Source of the DNA: an uncultured Fodinibius sp.
Lineage (GTDB): Bacteria > Bacteroidota > Rhodothermia > Balneolales > Balneolaceae
Assembly (NCBI GenBank): GCA_913056455.1
Contig: CAJXMJ010000001.1
Coordinates: forward strand, 186,001-250,000
Reading direction: 5' to 3'
DNA: 64,000 nt
Shown: positions 17,665-26,034 of the stretch, piece after piece
Numbering within the stretch: position 1 is the stretch's first letter
Layout: each line of letters starts with the position of its first letter
Position numbers and translations under genes: made by a program
Notes under the pieces: model-generated
What the model was told of the DNA's origin: nothing
Seen by the model: the letters and a program-made list of their open reading frames with translations, nothing else
Database searches by the model: none

Positions 17665-18864
17665 CTATTTACTGATTTCCTGAAGTGTGGCTTCACGCAA
17701 CGCAGGATCCCACATCATTCGTTGTTGGTAATCCTGATGCATCAGATTGCTGCTCATGTGAAACCAAAAAGCGACTTGCAGGGAGTCAAAAAATACCGCT
17801 TGTCCAAAGGGCTCCTCGGAATAAACCGAAGCCCCGTAGTCGATTCCGTTAAGAAGACCGAGCCTGTTATCATAAAGAGCGCCGTAGTATTTAAAATCAT
17901 TGTTTAATCCCTGCTCTTGGTAGGGCCAATCCATTATCCCCTTTACCCTTTCAGATACTGAGGCAGAAATGACCTCATTCTTCTCAAGTTGAACCATGAG
18001 GTCGGCTAATTCTTGGCCCGTGGATTTTGGGAAAAGGCTTAGAATATTTCGTCGTTCTTTAAAACCAATACCCAATCCTTGTTGTTTTTCAAAAAGTTTC
18101 GTTACCCGACCGTGAAATTCTTCATCTGTCTTAAATTGCTGAGCATTACTTAAAACCGTTTGCCGAAATTCGTCTTTCGATAATGCCGAAAGCTTCTCAA
18201 AATGGGTATTAAATTTTCTTCCAGCTAAGTCAGGATGAAGGGTTATATACAATCCCGTAAAAGGGAGGGGGAGATCAGTAGATTGAAGCTCAAGGAGGCT
18301 AAAAGTTTCTTTAATGGACTCTTGGCCTATTTTATAAAATAAAAAATCTGAAATTGCCAGATCATTATAAATGATGGCGGTTTGTAAAAGTTTATTGAGC
18401 GGTACGTCCCCATTGTTAGTAACAGCATTTTTGTTCTGTAGTACATTTATGGCATCCTCGTGGTGTGACTCATCAATATAAGGGAGTTGAAAGCGGGTCG
18501 TTTTTTCAATTGGGATCAGTTCATCGGGATCGAGTTGCCCGGCTTCTACAAGGCGGGCATAGGTGGTAATCAGGAAGAAATTTGAAAGTGTCCCCATCGT
18601 GCGCGGTTGGTCTGCCCGGTAATTAATAGTGGTATCAGGATTCGTTACAGATCGTGATACAATCGTCGCATGTTGAGGGTTCGATCCGATGTATTGAGTA
18701 AGCCCTTTGAGAGACGTAGACTTAGAAACCCATTCCTGCCCCTCTTGGAGGTCACCGCTGTTATTATAAAGCGTTTGTAAGGCATCCAGGTTAAACCCAA
18801 AGACAATAAAGAAGATGAGAATCAGGGTGCCGAAAAAGACGCCAGCAAATTTCAGAATGCGCAT
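17665..18864 (-). CDS. Membrane-anchored beta-lactamase-fold protein lacking catalytic residues
   Basis: A 399-residue protein with one N-terminal membrane helix (residues 5-24) and an extracytoplasmic domain. The order of segments follows class A serine beta-lactamases: the helix that should carry SxxK reads TLSNFFLITTYARLVEAGQ (Ser94, with Phe97 in place of Lys); the SDN loop reads YNDLAISDFL (Asn167-Asp168-Leu169); and STGQELADLMVQLEKNEVIS matches the helix before KTG. The KTG strand is replaced by GALYDNRLGL. The protein therefore has the fold pattern but not the catalytic set, and is probably a binding or scaffold protein. The fold call rests on motif order. Upstream of the small membrane proteins, it may start their operon. 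Confidence 0.65.
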   Translation of the reverse strand: MRILKFAGVFFGTLILIFFIVFGFNLDALQTLYNNSGDLQEGQEWVSKSTSLKGLTQYIGSNPQHATIVSRSVTNPDTTINYRADQPRTMGTLSNFFLITTYARLVEAGQLDPDELIPIEKTTRFQLPYIDESHHEDAINVLQNKNAVTNNGDVPLNKLLQTAIIYNDLAISDFLFYKIGQESIKETFSLLELQSTDLPLPFTGLYITLHPDLAGRKFNTHFEKLSALSKDEFRQTVLSNAQQFKTDEEFHGRVTKLFEKQQGLGIGFKERRNILSLFPKSTGQELADLMVQLEKNEVISASVSERVKGIMDWPYQEQGLNNDFKYYGALYDNRLGLLNGIDYGASVYSEEPFGQAVFFDSLQVAFWFHMSSNLMHQDYQQRMMWDPALREATLQEISK

Positions 18865-18939
18865 GAATAAATATAGGGAAATTCTGTTTTCTAAGGATGC
18901 TAAATATACTAATAGATACTCCCTAAATCAGCTGCAAAT

Positions 18940-18999
18940 TAAAAAAGCAAGAAGTGAAAAGGTATACGAATGAAGATAATCACCGTTTCACTTCTTGCT
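18940..18999 (-). terminator. Intrinsic terminator of the DUF819 gene (minus strand)
   Basis: A perfect 14-bp stem, AGCAAGAAGTGAAA at 18946-18959 and TTTCACTTCTTGCT at 18986-18999. On the minus strand it is followed by a T run (A's at 18941-18946). It lies directly downstream of the DUF819 stop. Confidence 0.85.
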
Positions 19000-19010
19000 C
19001 CTCCCTATTA

Positions 19011-20264
19011 TCAGCTCACATACTGCATCATTATAGCACAGATATAGGCTGCGTAAGTACCGGCAGCGTATCCCAAGACAGCCAGTAGTACACCAACGGG
19101 AGCCAGGGCCGGATGAAAAGCTGAGGCCACAATGGGTGCTGAAGCAGCTCCGCCAACATTGGCTTGGCTGCCCACCGCAATAAAGAAGAACGGCGCGTTA
19201 ATAATTTTAGCCACGATAAATAATATGATTACATGAATGATAATCCAGAGTAGTCCAATGAGAAAGAATCCGGGACTTTCAAAGATAGCCATCACGTTCA
19301 TTTTCATTCCTATGGTAGCTACAAGGATGTAAAGGAACAAGCTTCCAAATTTAGAAGCGCCTGCCCCTTCAAGCTTTCGAGCACGAGTAAAAGAAAGGGC
19401 TAATCCACCGGTAGTAGCAATGACTATAATCCAGAAAAATTCAGAATCCAGACTCAAGTTGCTGAGCTGGGGAAAGTTTTCACCGATCCAGGGAGCAATG
19501 GCATCGGCACCCAGATGACCGATTGCTGTGATCACAAAGCCCACAGCGACGATCGTGGTAATATCAGCGAGGGTGGGAATTTTGGCTACGTTGGCACGGT
19601 AATCTTCGATCTTTTTTCTGAGTTCTGTAATAGGTGAAGCATCTGCTTTAAACCAGGCGTCAATTTTTTCAGAAATGCCTGCTCCGTACAGCAGAAAGGC
19701 CAACCAGATATTTGCAACAATAATATCAACAGTTACCATGGCCGAAAACAGGTCGGCACTGGGATCAAAAACTTCGAACATGGCCGTTTGGTTTGCGCCG
19801 CCGCCAATCCAGCTTCCGGCGATGGTTGATAATCCGCGCCATAAGGCTTCCGGTCCGGCTCCTGCCGTCATTTCGGGAGCAAAATAGCTTACGGTAATGA
19901 GAGCCAGCGGGCCCCCAATCATAATACCGACTGTTCCCGCTAAAAACATGATGATTGCTTTGGGGCCCAAGCCAATAATTCCCTTAAAGTCGATACTTAG
20001 AGTAAGGAGCACTAAACTTGCAGGCAAAAGGTAGCGTGAGGCTACGAAGTAAAGATTTGATTCTTCACCCGATATTAATCCGAGTGAGTTAAAAATAGAT
20101 GGAATAAAGTAGCAGAGAAGAAGCGAAGGTACGAAGGTATAAAATTTTTGCCATTTCGGATTGTCGCTGTTTGAGGTGACAAATATGAATGCCAGAATCA
20201 ATAACAAGATTCCTAACACGACTGCGTCATTGGTAAAAACAGGAGCTGCAAATAAGGTATACAT
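19011..20264 (-). CDS. DUF819 family membrane protein
   Basis: A 417-residue protein with about ten to twelve hydrophobic segments. The sequence fits DUF819 (YjcL-type) proteins: the N-terminal MYTLFAAPVFTNDAVVLGI, the internal IAGSWIGGGANQTAMFEVF, and the late AVGSQANVGGAASAPIVASA segment with its Gly/Ala-rich broken helix. The fold resembles secondary transporters of the bile acid/Na+ symporter and glutamate symporter kind. The substrate is unknown. I use ATG 20264, giving the usual family length. A longer reading frame extends to 20366 but adds 34 polar residues not expected before the first helix. Divergent from dapB, it is the only gene of its transcript, ending at a strong terminator. 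Confidence 0.85.
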   Translation of the reverse strand: MYTLFAAPVFTNDAVVLGILLLILAFIFVTSNSDNPKWQKFYTFVPSLLLCYFIPSIFNSLGLISGEESNLYFVASRYLLPASLVLLTLSIDFKGIIGLGPKAIIMFLAGTVGIMIGGPLALITVSYFAPEMTAGAGPEALWRGLSTIAGSWIGGGANQTAMFEVFDPSADLFSAMVTVDIIVANIWLAFLLYGAGISEKIDAWFKADASPITELRKKIEDYRANVAKIPTLADITTIVAVGFVITAIGHLGADAIAPWIGENFPQLSNLSLDSEFFWIIVIATTGGLALSFTRARKLEGAGASKFGSLFLYILVATIGMKMNVMAIFESPGFFLIGLLWIIIHVIILFIVAKIINAPFFFIAVGSQANVGGAASAPIVASAFHPALAPVGVLLAVLGYAAGTYAAYICAIMMQYVS

Positions 20265-20394
20265 ATTTGGTATTTTTTGAATTGTTAAGCCTGAATCTAC
20301 ATTATATTTGGGTAATTGCGCAAATGGATGAAAATAGACACTGAAAAGGTTATACTTATTACTCACTTAGCGTTAAAGAATAAAAGAAAAGAGT

Positions 20395-21066
20395 ATGAAA
20401 TTTGCCGTTATAGGCACTGGAAAAACCGGTGGCAAGGTCGTAGAAATATTGAACAAGAATCAAATTGTTGGTCCTTTCGATTCCTCAAATAAACCAACGC
20501 CTGAAAAGCTTAAGGAGGCCGATGCTGCAATTTTGTTCGTACCGGGAGGTGCAGTCGATGAACTTATAGCTCTTCTTATGGAGTCAGGAATTCCTGCTGC
20601 ATGGGGCACAACCGGTTATGATTGGCCGGAGGATTTGGATCAGCAACTGAAGCAAAAAAATCTTAAATGGCTACAGGCGTCGAATTTCAGTCTGGGGATG
20701 AATATTGTGCGTCGATGTTTGAATATAATCGGACAGAGTTCTTCTGTGCTGGATAGTCCTGAATTTCATATTCATGAAGTTCACCATAAACATAAGCAAG
20801 ATGCTCCCAGCGGTACGGCAATTTCATGGGAGAAATGGCTGGGAAAAGAAGCAAAGATAACCTCAGAGCGCAAAGGAGATATAAAGGGAATTCATCAGTT
20901 GGAAGTAAATACAGATGCGGAATCAATTCATTTAAAACACCAGGCACACGATCGCAAAATATTTGGCCAAGGTGCGGTTTGGGCAGCAGAGCAACTTGTT
21001 AACGGAGATGTAAATCCCGGTTTTCACGATCTTTCAACTATCTTTGATAACGTAATGCAACAGTAA
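20395..21066 (+). CDS. dapB: 4-hydroxy-tetrahydrodipicolinate reductase
   Basis: A 223-residue cytosolic enzyme that reduces the product of DapA with NAD(P)H in the lysine/diaminopimelate pathway. The N-terminal Rossmann motif GTGKTGGKVVE is at residues 7-17. The active-site segment EVHHKHKQDAPSGTA (about 129-143) carries the conserved His-His and Lys, and DAPSGTA the substrate-binding loop. It is shorter than E. coli DapB (273 aa), as in the compact Bacteroidota form. It is the first gene of dapB-dapA-dapD, with only 2 bp between its stop and dapA. Confidence 0.95.
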   Translation: MKFAVIGTGKTGGKVVEILNKNQIVGPFDSSNKPTPEKLKEADAAILFVPGGAVDELIALLMESGIPAAWGTTGYDWPEDLDQQLKQKNLKWLQASNFSLGMNIVRRCLNIIGQSSSVLDSPEFHIHEVHHKHKQDAPSGTAISWEKWLGKEAKITSERKGDIKGIHQLEVNTDAESIHLKHQAHDRKIFGQGAVWAAEQLVNGDVNPGFHDLSTIFDNVMQQ

Positions 21067-21068
21067 CT

Positions 21069-21953
21069 ATGAGTATTACAGACACAAAACTTTACACAGC
21101 ATTGGTAACCCCCATGAAAGAAAATGGGGATATTCACCTTGATAACTTGGCTTCACTCATCCATAAGCAGAATGAGGCCGGCAATGGCGTACTTGTTTTG
21201 GGTAGTACAGGAGAAGGCTTGGCACTGCCTCTTGAAGATAAAAAACAGGTAGTTAAAACAGCTGCAAGCCTTAACGTAGATATTCCAATTATGGTTGGGG
21301 TAGGAGGGTTTAATCTCCGGAATCAAATCGAGTGGATCGAGTACTGCCATCAGTTTGATGTAGATTCATTTTTATTGGTAACCCCGCTTTACGCCAAGCC
21401 CGGCCCCAAAGGACAAGTGAAATGGTTTAAGTCGCTGTTAGATGCAGCAGACAAGGAGTGCATGCTTTATAATGTGCCCTCGCGTACGGGTAGCAAAATG
21501 AGTCCGTTAGTGCTTAAAGAGTTGGCTGATCATTCCAACTTTGTAGCGGTTAAGGAAGCAAGCGGAAGCATTGAAGATTTTCAGAACTACCGTAAAACGG
21601 CCAAAGATATTAAGTTTTATAGCGGTGATGATGGGCTGCTTCCGTTCTTTGCGATGGCCGGATGTGACGGACTCGTTTCGGTAGCTTCAAATGTATGGCC
21701 CAAAGCAACGCATCAATATGTGGACTGGTGTTTAGATGGTCGTGGTCCGGAATTGCTTCCGCTTTGGCAGGAGTGCACAGATGCCTTGTTTAGTGGTCCG
21801 AATCCTGTTCCGGCAAAAGTATTGCTGCATGATAAAGGATGGATAGGAAATGCTACCTTACACCCTCCTCTTACCCAAGAGGATGTAGAAGATATCAGTA
21901 TTCTTAAAAATGCTGATAATATGATCCAACGCTGGTATGAAGAAAATAGTTAA
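21069..21953 (+). CDS. dapA: 4-hydroxy-tetrahydrodipicolinate synthase
   Basis: A 294-residue TIM-barrel aldolase that condenses pyruvate with aspartate semialdehyde, the first committed step to diaminopimelate and lysine. The GSTGEGLALPLEDK motif is at about residues 45-58 and the Schiff-base lysine in NFVAVKEASGS at about 160. The tyrosine of the catalytic triad lies in LYNVPSRTG (about 136-144). Length is typical (about 292). It is encoded 2 bp after dapB, so the two are translationally coupled. Confidence 0.96.
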   Translation: MSITDTKLYTALVTPMKENGDIHLDNLASLIHKQNEAGNGVLVLGSTGEGLALPLEDKKQVVKTAASLNVDIPIMVGVGGFNLRNQIEWIEYCHQFDVDSFLLVTPLYAKPGPKGQVKWFKSLLDAADKECMLYNVPSRTGSKMSPLVLKELADHSNFVAVKEASGSIEDFQNYRKTAKDIKFYSGDDGLLPFFAMAGCDGLVSVASNVWPKATHQYVDWCLDGRGPELLPLWQECTDALFSGPNPVPAKVLLHDKGWIGNATLHPPLTQEDVEDISILKNADNMIQRWYEENS

Positions 21954-22008
21954 TTAGTCTCACGAATTTAGAAAGCAATTAATTTCAAAATAAATTATTT
22001 AAAAACTG

Positions 22009-22764
22009 ATGAGTGATAATAACTGGGAAGAAATTTTGGATAAACTGGAAACCGGAGAAGTGCGTGCGGCTGAGCCCAGAGGAGATGGGTGGGAAGCAAA
22101 CCGGGAAGTAAAAGAAGCGATCTTGGCTTCGTTTTCAGCCGGTGAAAATACTGAATATTCGGGCATTTATGATGGTTTTGTCGATAAACACAATTTGCCT
22201 CCCCGCAGATTTTCAGCTGAGGAAAATGTACGCTTGGTACCGGGCGGGTCATCCGTTCGGCGGGGGGCTTATGTAGCAAAAAATGTTATTATCATGCCTC
22301 CGGCCTATGTTAATGTAGGCGGGTATGTAGACGAAGGGTCGATGATAGATAGTCATGCCCTGGTGGGTTCCTGTGCTCAAGTTGGAAAAAATGTTCATCT
22401 GTCGGCAGGAGTACAATTAGGTGGCGTACTTGAACCGGTTGGATTATCACCTGTTGTGATTGAAGATGATTGTTTCATTGGAGCCGGATCGGTTATCGTA
22501 GAGGGCATTCTTGTTAAAAAAGGAGCCGTAATTGCTCCGGGAGTAACGCTCTCAAAATCGATACCCGTCTATGACTGTGTTAATGAGGAAGTGCTAGGCA
22601 AAGGAGCTGATATTCCGGAGCGAGCTGTCGTAGTTCCCGGAACGCGTCCTATGAGTGGGGATTGGGCCAAAGAGCAGGGACTCAATGTTGCATGTCCGCT
22701 GATCGTAAAATACCGTGATGCTGACAGTGATGCTTCACTTGAGCTCGAAGATGCATTGCGATAA
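22009..22764 (+). CDS. dapD: Tetrahydrodipicolinate N-succinyltransferase
   Basis: A 251-residue left-handed beta-helix acyltransferase that transfers succinyl from succinyl-CoA to tetrahydrodipicolinate. The segments VRLVPGGSSVRRGAYVAKNV, VGGYVDEGSMIDSHALVGSC, AQVGKNVHLSAGVQLGGVLE and IEDDCFIGAGSVIVEGILV follow the DapD order seen in E. coli. The hexapeptide periodicity is clear. The N-terminal domain is shortened relative to the 274-residue E. coli protein. It implies the succinylase branch of the diaminopimelate pathway. Desuccinylase and aminotransferase genes are not in the cluster, though the M20 protein at 54.5 kb is from the same superfamily. Confidence 0.94.
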   Translation: MSDNNWEEILDKLETGEVRAAEPRGDGWEANREVKEAILASFSAGENTEYSGIYDGFVDKHNLPPRRFSAEENVRLVPGGSSVRRGAYVAKNVIIMPPAYVNVGGYVDEGSMIDSHALVGSCAQVGKNVHLSAGVQLGGVLEPVGLSPVVIEDDCFIGAGSVIVEGILVKKGAVIAPGVTLSKSIPVYDCVNEEVLGKGADIPERAVVVPGTRPMSGDWAKEQGLNVACPLIVKYRDADSDASLELEDALR

Positions 22765-22787
22765 AGAAATAGAAGTACTTAAATAAC

Positions 22788-22830
22788 AAAGCCTCCCATA
22801 CTTTTGAAGTTTGGGAGGCTTTGCCTTTTT
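22788..22830. terminator. Terminator between dapD and the threonine synthase gene
   Basis: The stem AAAGCCTCCCA/TTGGGAGGCTTT spans a 12-nt loop. The arms are flanked by A's on the left and T's on the right, so it can serve both convergent genes. Confidence 0.85.
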
Positions 22831-22847
22831 ATTTTTGACAAAACTTA

Positions 22848-24551
22848 CTAAGTCACCGTTGATTTCATGGCAATAGCCAGTCCCTTGGTAAAGGCTTGAA
22901 TGACAGCCTCGAGCGTATCCGGTGAAGCACCTTTGGATACCCACTCCTGATCATTGTTAGCCAAGGTAAGCGTAACAACAACCAACGAATCTGTATCGGG
23001 ACTCAAAATTTCCACTTCGTGATTCTTGACTTCAAGGTGGAAAACTGAGTTGGTTTCCGTGCGTATTGCCGATAAGATAGCGTCAATGGGACCAACACCT
23101 TTTGCCTCAGAAATAATTTCTTCTCCCTGTATGTCGAGCTTCACAGCCGCCTGTACCAAGCCGTGCTTGCGCATGGTCACTTTGTAGTCAAGGACTTCGA
23201 CAGGGTATTCAAGATCGAGATCTTCATTGAATATTAGAGATTGGAGGACTTCTATTTCGTTATTGCTAAGTGTCTTGCCTTTTTTGTTGATCTTGGAAAC
23301 ATATTCATTGTAGAGCTTTTCATGGTCCTCATCCATTTCGAGATTGGCCATAAATGTATCGCGTGACTTTCCCCAAGAGTCCTTCTGCATCTCGATAAAG
23401 CCCGATTTTATATAGTTGGTAACCTTATTGATGTCGGGCGATAGTACAGGTGAAGATAAGGAGTGTTTGGCTACAACCTTGGTATCTTTGAGTCCGGATC
23501 CGGTGAGAATAAACAGGCACTTTTTATCTTTGAAGGTATCAATATTGTTCTTGAAAGCTGCCAGTGGAAGTGCACAAGCCGGTTCGGTAAAATGTCCCTC
23601 TTCGACTGCCATCTCTTTTAGGGATTGTAGAATTTCATCTTCGGTAACAGTAAATGCCGAACCGTCCGACTCTTCAATACCCAGCATGACTTTATGGAAG
23701 TCTACCGGATCGGAGGCCGCTACCGACTGAGCCATCGTATTAACCTGTTTTTTAATAATCTTCTCTTTCTTAAAAATACCCTCCACAACAGGTGAGCTTT
23801 GCTCGGGTTGGATAGCAATCATTTTCGGCCGATCGGAAATTTTGCCCGATTCTTTAAGCTCCGTATAGCCCTTCCAAATAGCACCAAAATTCGTCCCACA
23901 TCCCACGGGGACAAATATATAATCAAAATCGTCGCCCTTCTGCTCCAGAAGTTCATAAGAGAACGATTTTTGTCCCTCTTCACGAAAAACATAATCGCCG
24001 GCCAAGTAATAATTGCCCGATTTCGCGAATTCACGGCAGAGTGCTTCACAAGTGCTAAAATCCCCTTTTATGCGGATAATATTGGCATTGTAAATCGTAG
24101 CTTGCGCGATTTTCGCATCTGTCGTTTTTTCTGGGACAAATACAAAGCAGGGTATTTTAAAATAACAAGCATAGGCAGCAACTGAGGCGGCCATATTCCC
24201 GGTTGAGGCAAGGCAAATAGCATCAGCGCCCAGTTCGAGGGCCTTTTGCACTTCAATATAGCTGCCCCGATCTTTGAAGCAGCCGGTGGGATGTTCAAAT
24301 TCAAGCTTGGCCCAAAGATCTGCACCATAAGTTTCCGACAAACGGTCCAGTTTTTTTAGGGCTGAAGGATGAGTCTTCATCGGATCAGGTTTCAGCTCCT
24401 TCAATGGGTACTGAATATCATCTGATGATTCATCATAATAGACTCGAAGAACACTATCACATTGTGTGCAATAGGTGGTCGTTTCCTCCTCGGAGTTAAG
24501 GTGACCATTGGCCACGCATTTAAGCTGGTAATCTGTTGTCGCACTTGCCAT
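22848..24551 (-). CDS. Threonine synthase with LeuA-type C-terminal regulatory domain
   Basis: A 567-residue protein in three parts. (1) A zinc-ribbon-like N-terminus (Cys12, Cys28, Cys31). (2) A PLP fold-type II catalytic domain: PTGCFKDRGS with the PLP lysine at Lys93, ASTGNMAAS at about 115-123, VPVGCGTNFG at 214-223 and LTGSGLKD at 349-356, as in threonine synthase, which makes threonine from O-phosphohomoserine. (3) A C-terminal region (about 454-565) with the pattern of the LeuA/isopropylmalate synthase allosteric dimer domain: LVQAAVKLDIQGEEIISEAK, GVGPIDAILSAI, KNHEVEILSPDTDSLVVVTL, and WVSKGASPDTLEAVIQAF. A hinge region (about 397-450) resembles the IPMS linker. Fusion suggests ligand-controlled threonine synthesis. 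It is convergent with dapD. Confidence 0.85.
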   Translation of the reverse strand: MASATTDYQLKCVANGHLNSEEETTTYCTQCDSVLRVYYDESSDDIQYPLKELKPDPMKTHPSALKKLDRLSETYGADLWAKLEFEHPTGCFKDRGSYIEVQKALELGADAICLASTGNMAASVAAYACYFKIPCFVFVPEKTTDAKIAQATIYNANIIRIKGDFSTCEALCREFAKSGNYYLAGDYVFREEGQKSFSYELLEQKGDDFDYIFVPVGCGTNFGAIWKGYTELKESGKISDRPKMIAIQPEQSSPVVEGIFKKEKIIKKQVNTMAQSVAASDPVDFHKVMLGIEESDGSAFTVTEDEILQSLKEMAVEEGHFTEPACALPLAAFKNNIDTFKDKKCLFILTGSGLKDTKVVAKHSLSSPVLSPDINKVTNYIKSGFIEMQKDSWGKSRDTFMANLEMDEDHEKLYNEYVSKINKKGKTLSNNEIEVLQSLIFNEDLDLEYPVEVLDYKVTMRKHGLVQAAVKLDIQGEEIISEAKGVGPIDAILSAIRTETNSVFHLEVKNHEVEILSPDTDSLVVVTLTLANNDQEWVSKGASPDTLEAVIQAFTKGLAIAMKSTVT

Positions 24552-24665
24552 AATAAGTTAATCCCTAAATTATATTTTGAAACGTATGTTTGCTATCCAG
24601 ATGTATAAGAAAATAGATGATTCCCCTTTAGGAATGTTATCCTTTTCCGAAATATAGAACTTAAA

Positions 24666-24917
24666 TTAATTCTTTAATGGAAGTAGGGAAATTTCATCAA
24701 AATCCATGTCGAGTTCATCAAGGACGGGTTCGGCCACTTCAGAAATTTCTTCGGCGGAAAGCTCATCAAGTCCTTCAATTTCAATAAAGAGAGTGTTCAG
24801 ATGTCCAACAACACTAAATCGTGCTTTGTCGGCATTAAAGCACTTGCGAAGGGTATCGACCAGGAGCTTAATATCCTGTTCGTAAGCTTCGTAATCGCCG
24901 TCCTCAAGTTCAGCCAT
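24666..24917 (-). CDS. Small acidic protein of unknown function
   Basis: An 83-residue acidic protein beginning MAELEDGDYEAYEQDIKLLV. It shows a predicted alpha/beta pattern: two beta-like stretches (ARFSVVGHLNTLFIEIEGL and MDFDEISLLPL) around a helix (SAEEISEVAEPVLDEL). I recognise no family. No signal peptide or membrane segment is seen. It lies between the glycosylase-like gene and the threonine synthase gene on the same strand but more than 110 bp from each, so it may have its own promoter. Coding nature is supported by the reading frame and acidic composition matching the neighbours. Confidence 0.6.
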   Translation of the reverse strand: MAELEDGDYEAYEQDIKLLVDTLRKCFNADKARFSVVGHLNTLFIEIEGLDELSAEEISEVAEPVLDELDMDFDEISLLPLKN

Positions 24918-25041
24918 TTTGATAATATTATTTCATTGATGTTCAGTTTTTCCTCTAATAATATGGATTAGATGATAGGCAATTAATAACAGTTGCGAAA
25001 GAGATTAATAGATCCTGAACTTGTTTTAAGGTTGCTGTTAT

Positions 25042-25944
25042 TTAGTTTGAAAGAGTATCTAAAAGATATTGGTATTCTTCAATAAGTTGTCGGCGAATGG
25101 GCTGTGATTTTTCGTAAATGGCCATCTGTTTCTGCATATATTCTCTGCGTCCCTTGTCCGTTTCAATCTTAATAGGCTTTAGCCCACGATCACGTAAGTC
25201 ATATGGACTTGCTTTCATATCCATGACACGCGTTTCTACAGCCAGCTCAAAAGCTTCTCTGATGGTATTACTGGAAATCCAGGGATACATCTTGAATGCC
25301 CACTTATATAAATCCATATTGGTATGTAGGCAGCCGGGCTGTTCCATATCAGCGAATTTTTCGCGATTGAGCTCAAATTTATTCTGGGGTTTGGCCTCAT
25401 CAGTAAAGAAGCGAAAGGCATCAAAATGAGTGCAAACAAGCGGGCGTGATTCCACGAATTTAGCTAATTTTTCCTTTTCCATGCGGAGGGAAAGGTAGTC
25501 GTGGCGTACCTGGTCGGCTTTATATACCATCGCCCATTCGTGCATCCCAAAACAGCCAAATGAAGGTTTTCGATCGAGAGATTGTTTCAAGAGGTTTAAA
25601 ATCCATTTGATAGAAGAGATACGATCTTCGTCAAAATGGGTAATATCCAAAAAGGAATTACCGTCAGCTGTTGCCATTTCATCGAATTGCCAATCATGCG
25701 AAGCACTACCAATGAGCAGGGTGCCGAGTCCCGGTGACCAGCGTTTTAAATAAGAAGGACGAAATGCATAATACTCAAAGAGGAAATCGAGTACGGGATC
25801 TTTTTGCTGGTGCGATCGCTCTTCCAGATATTCATCAATGAGATCACTGATCTTTTGATAGTGATCTTTTTTTTGATCTTGCCACTGGTCTGGCGATAAT
25901 TGGTTACGGATATATGAAGCTATTTGTGTTCCGGCTGAAATCAT
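25042..25944 (-). CDS. Putative 3-methyladenine DNA glycosylase family protein
   Basis: A 300-residue protein of a family commonly labelled '3-methyladenine DNA glycosylase' in Bacteroidota and Actinobacteria. That label comes from sequence databases and I know of no biochemical proof. The conserved pieces are DPVLDFLFEYYAFRPSYLKR (about residues 48-67), GCFGMHEWAMVYK, CTHFDAFRFFT, and QPGCLHTNMDLYKWAFKMYP. No known glycosylase helix-hairpin-helix motif is visible. The C-terminal part has an ASPYDLRDRGLKPIKIET segment. It is divergent from the prenyltransferase gene, with 90 bp between. Confidence 0.7.
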   Translation of the reverse strand: MISAGTQIASYIRNQLSPDQWQDQKKDHYQKISDLIDEYLEERSHQQKDPVLDFLFEYYAFRPSYLKRWSPGLGTLLIGSASHDWQFDEMATADGNSFLDITHFDEDRISSIKWILNLLKQSLDRKPSFGCFGMHEWAMVYKADQVRHDYLSLRMEKEKLAKFVESRPLVCTHFDAFRFFTDEAKPQNKFELNREKFADMEQPGCLHTNMDLYKWAFKMYPWISSNTIREAFELAVETRVMDMKASPYDLRDRGLKPIKIETDKGRREYMQKQMAIYEKSQPIRRQLIEEYQYLLDTLSN

Positions 25945-26034
25945 AACCCTTAAAATACCAATCTTTTGTTGGATTGATAAGTCCGAAATGAGTATGCTAA
26001 AATTTCATAATAAAGAAATACAGAAATTCAGATA

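Noticed and set aside
19011-20366. Start of the DUF819 gene at 20366
   Set aside because: The extra 34 residues are polar and not expected before the first membrane helix; ATG 20264 gives the normal family length.
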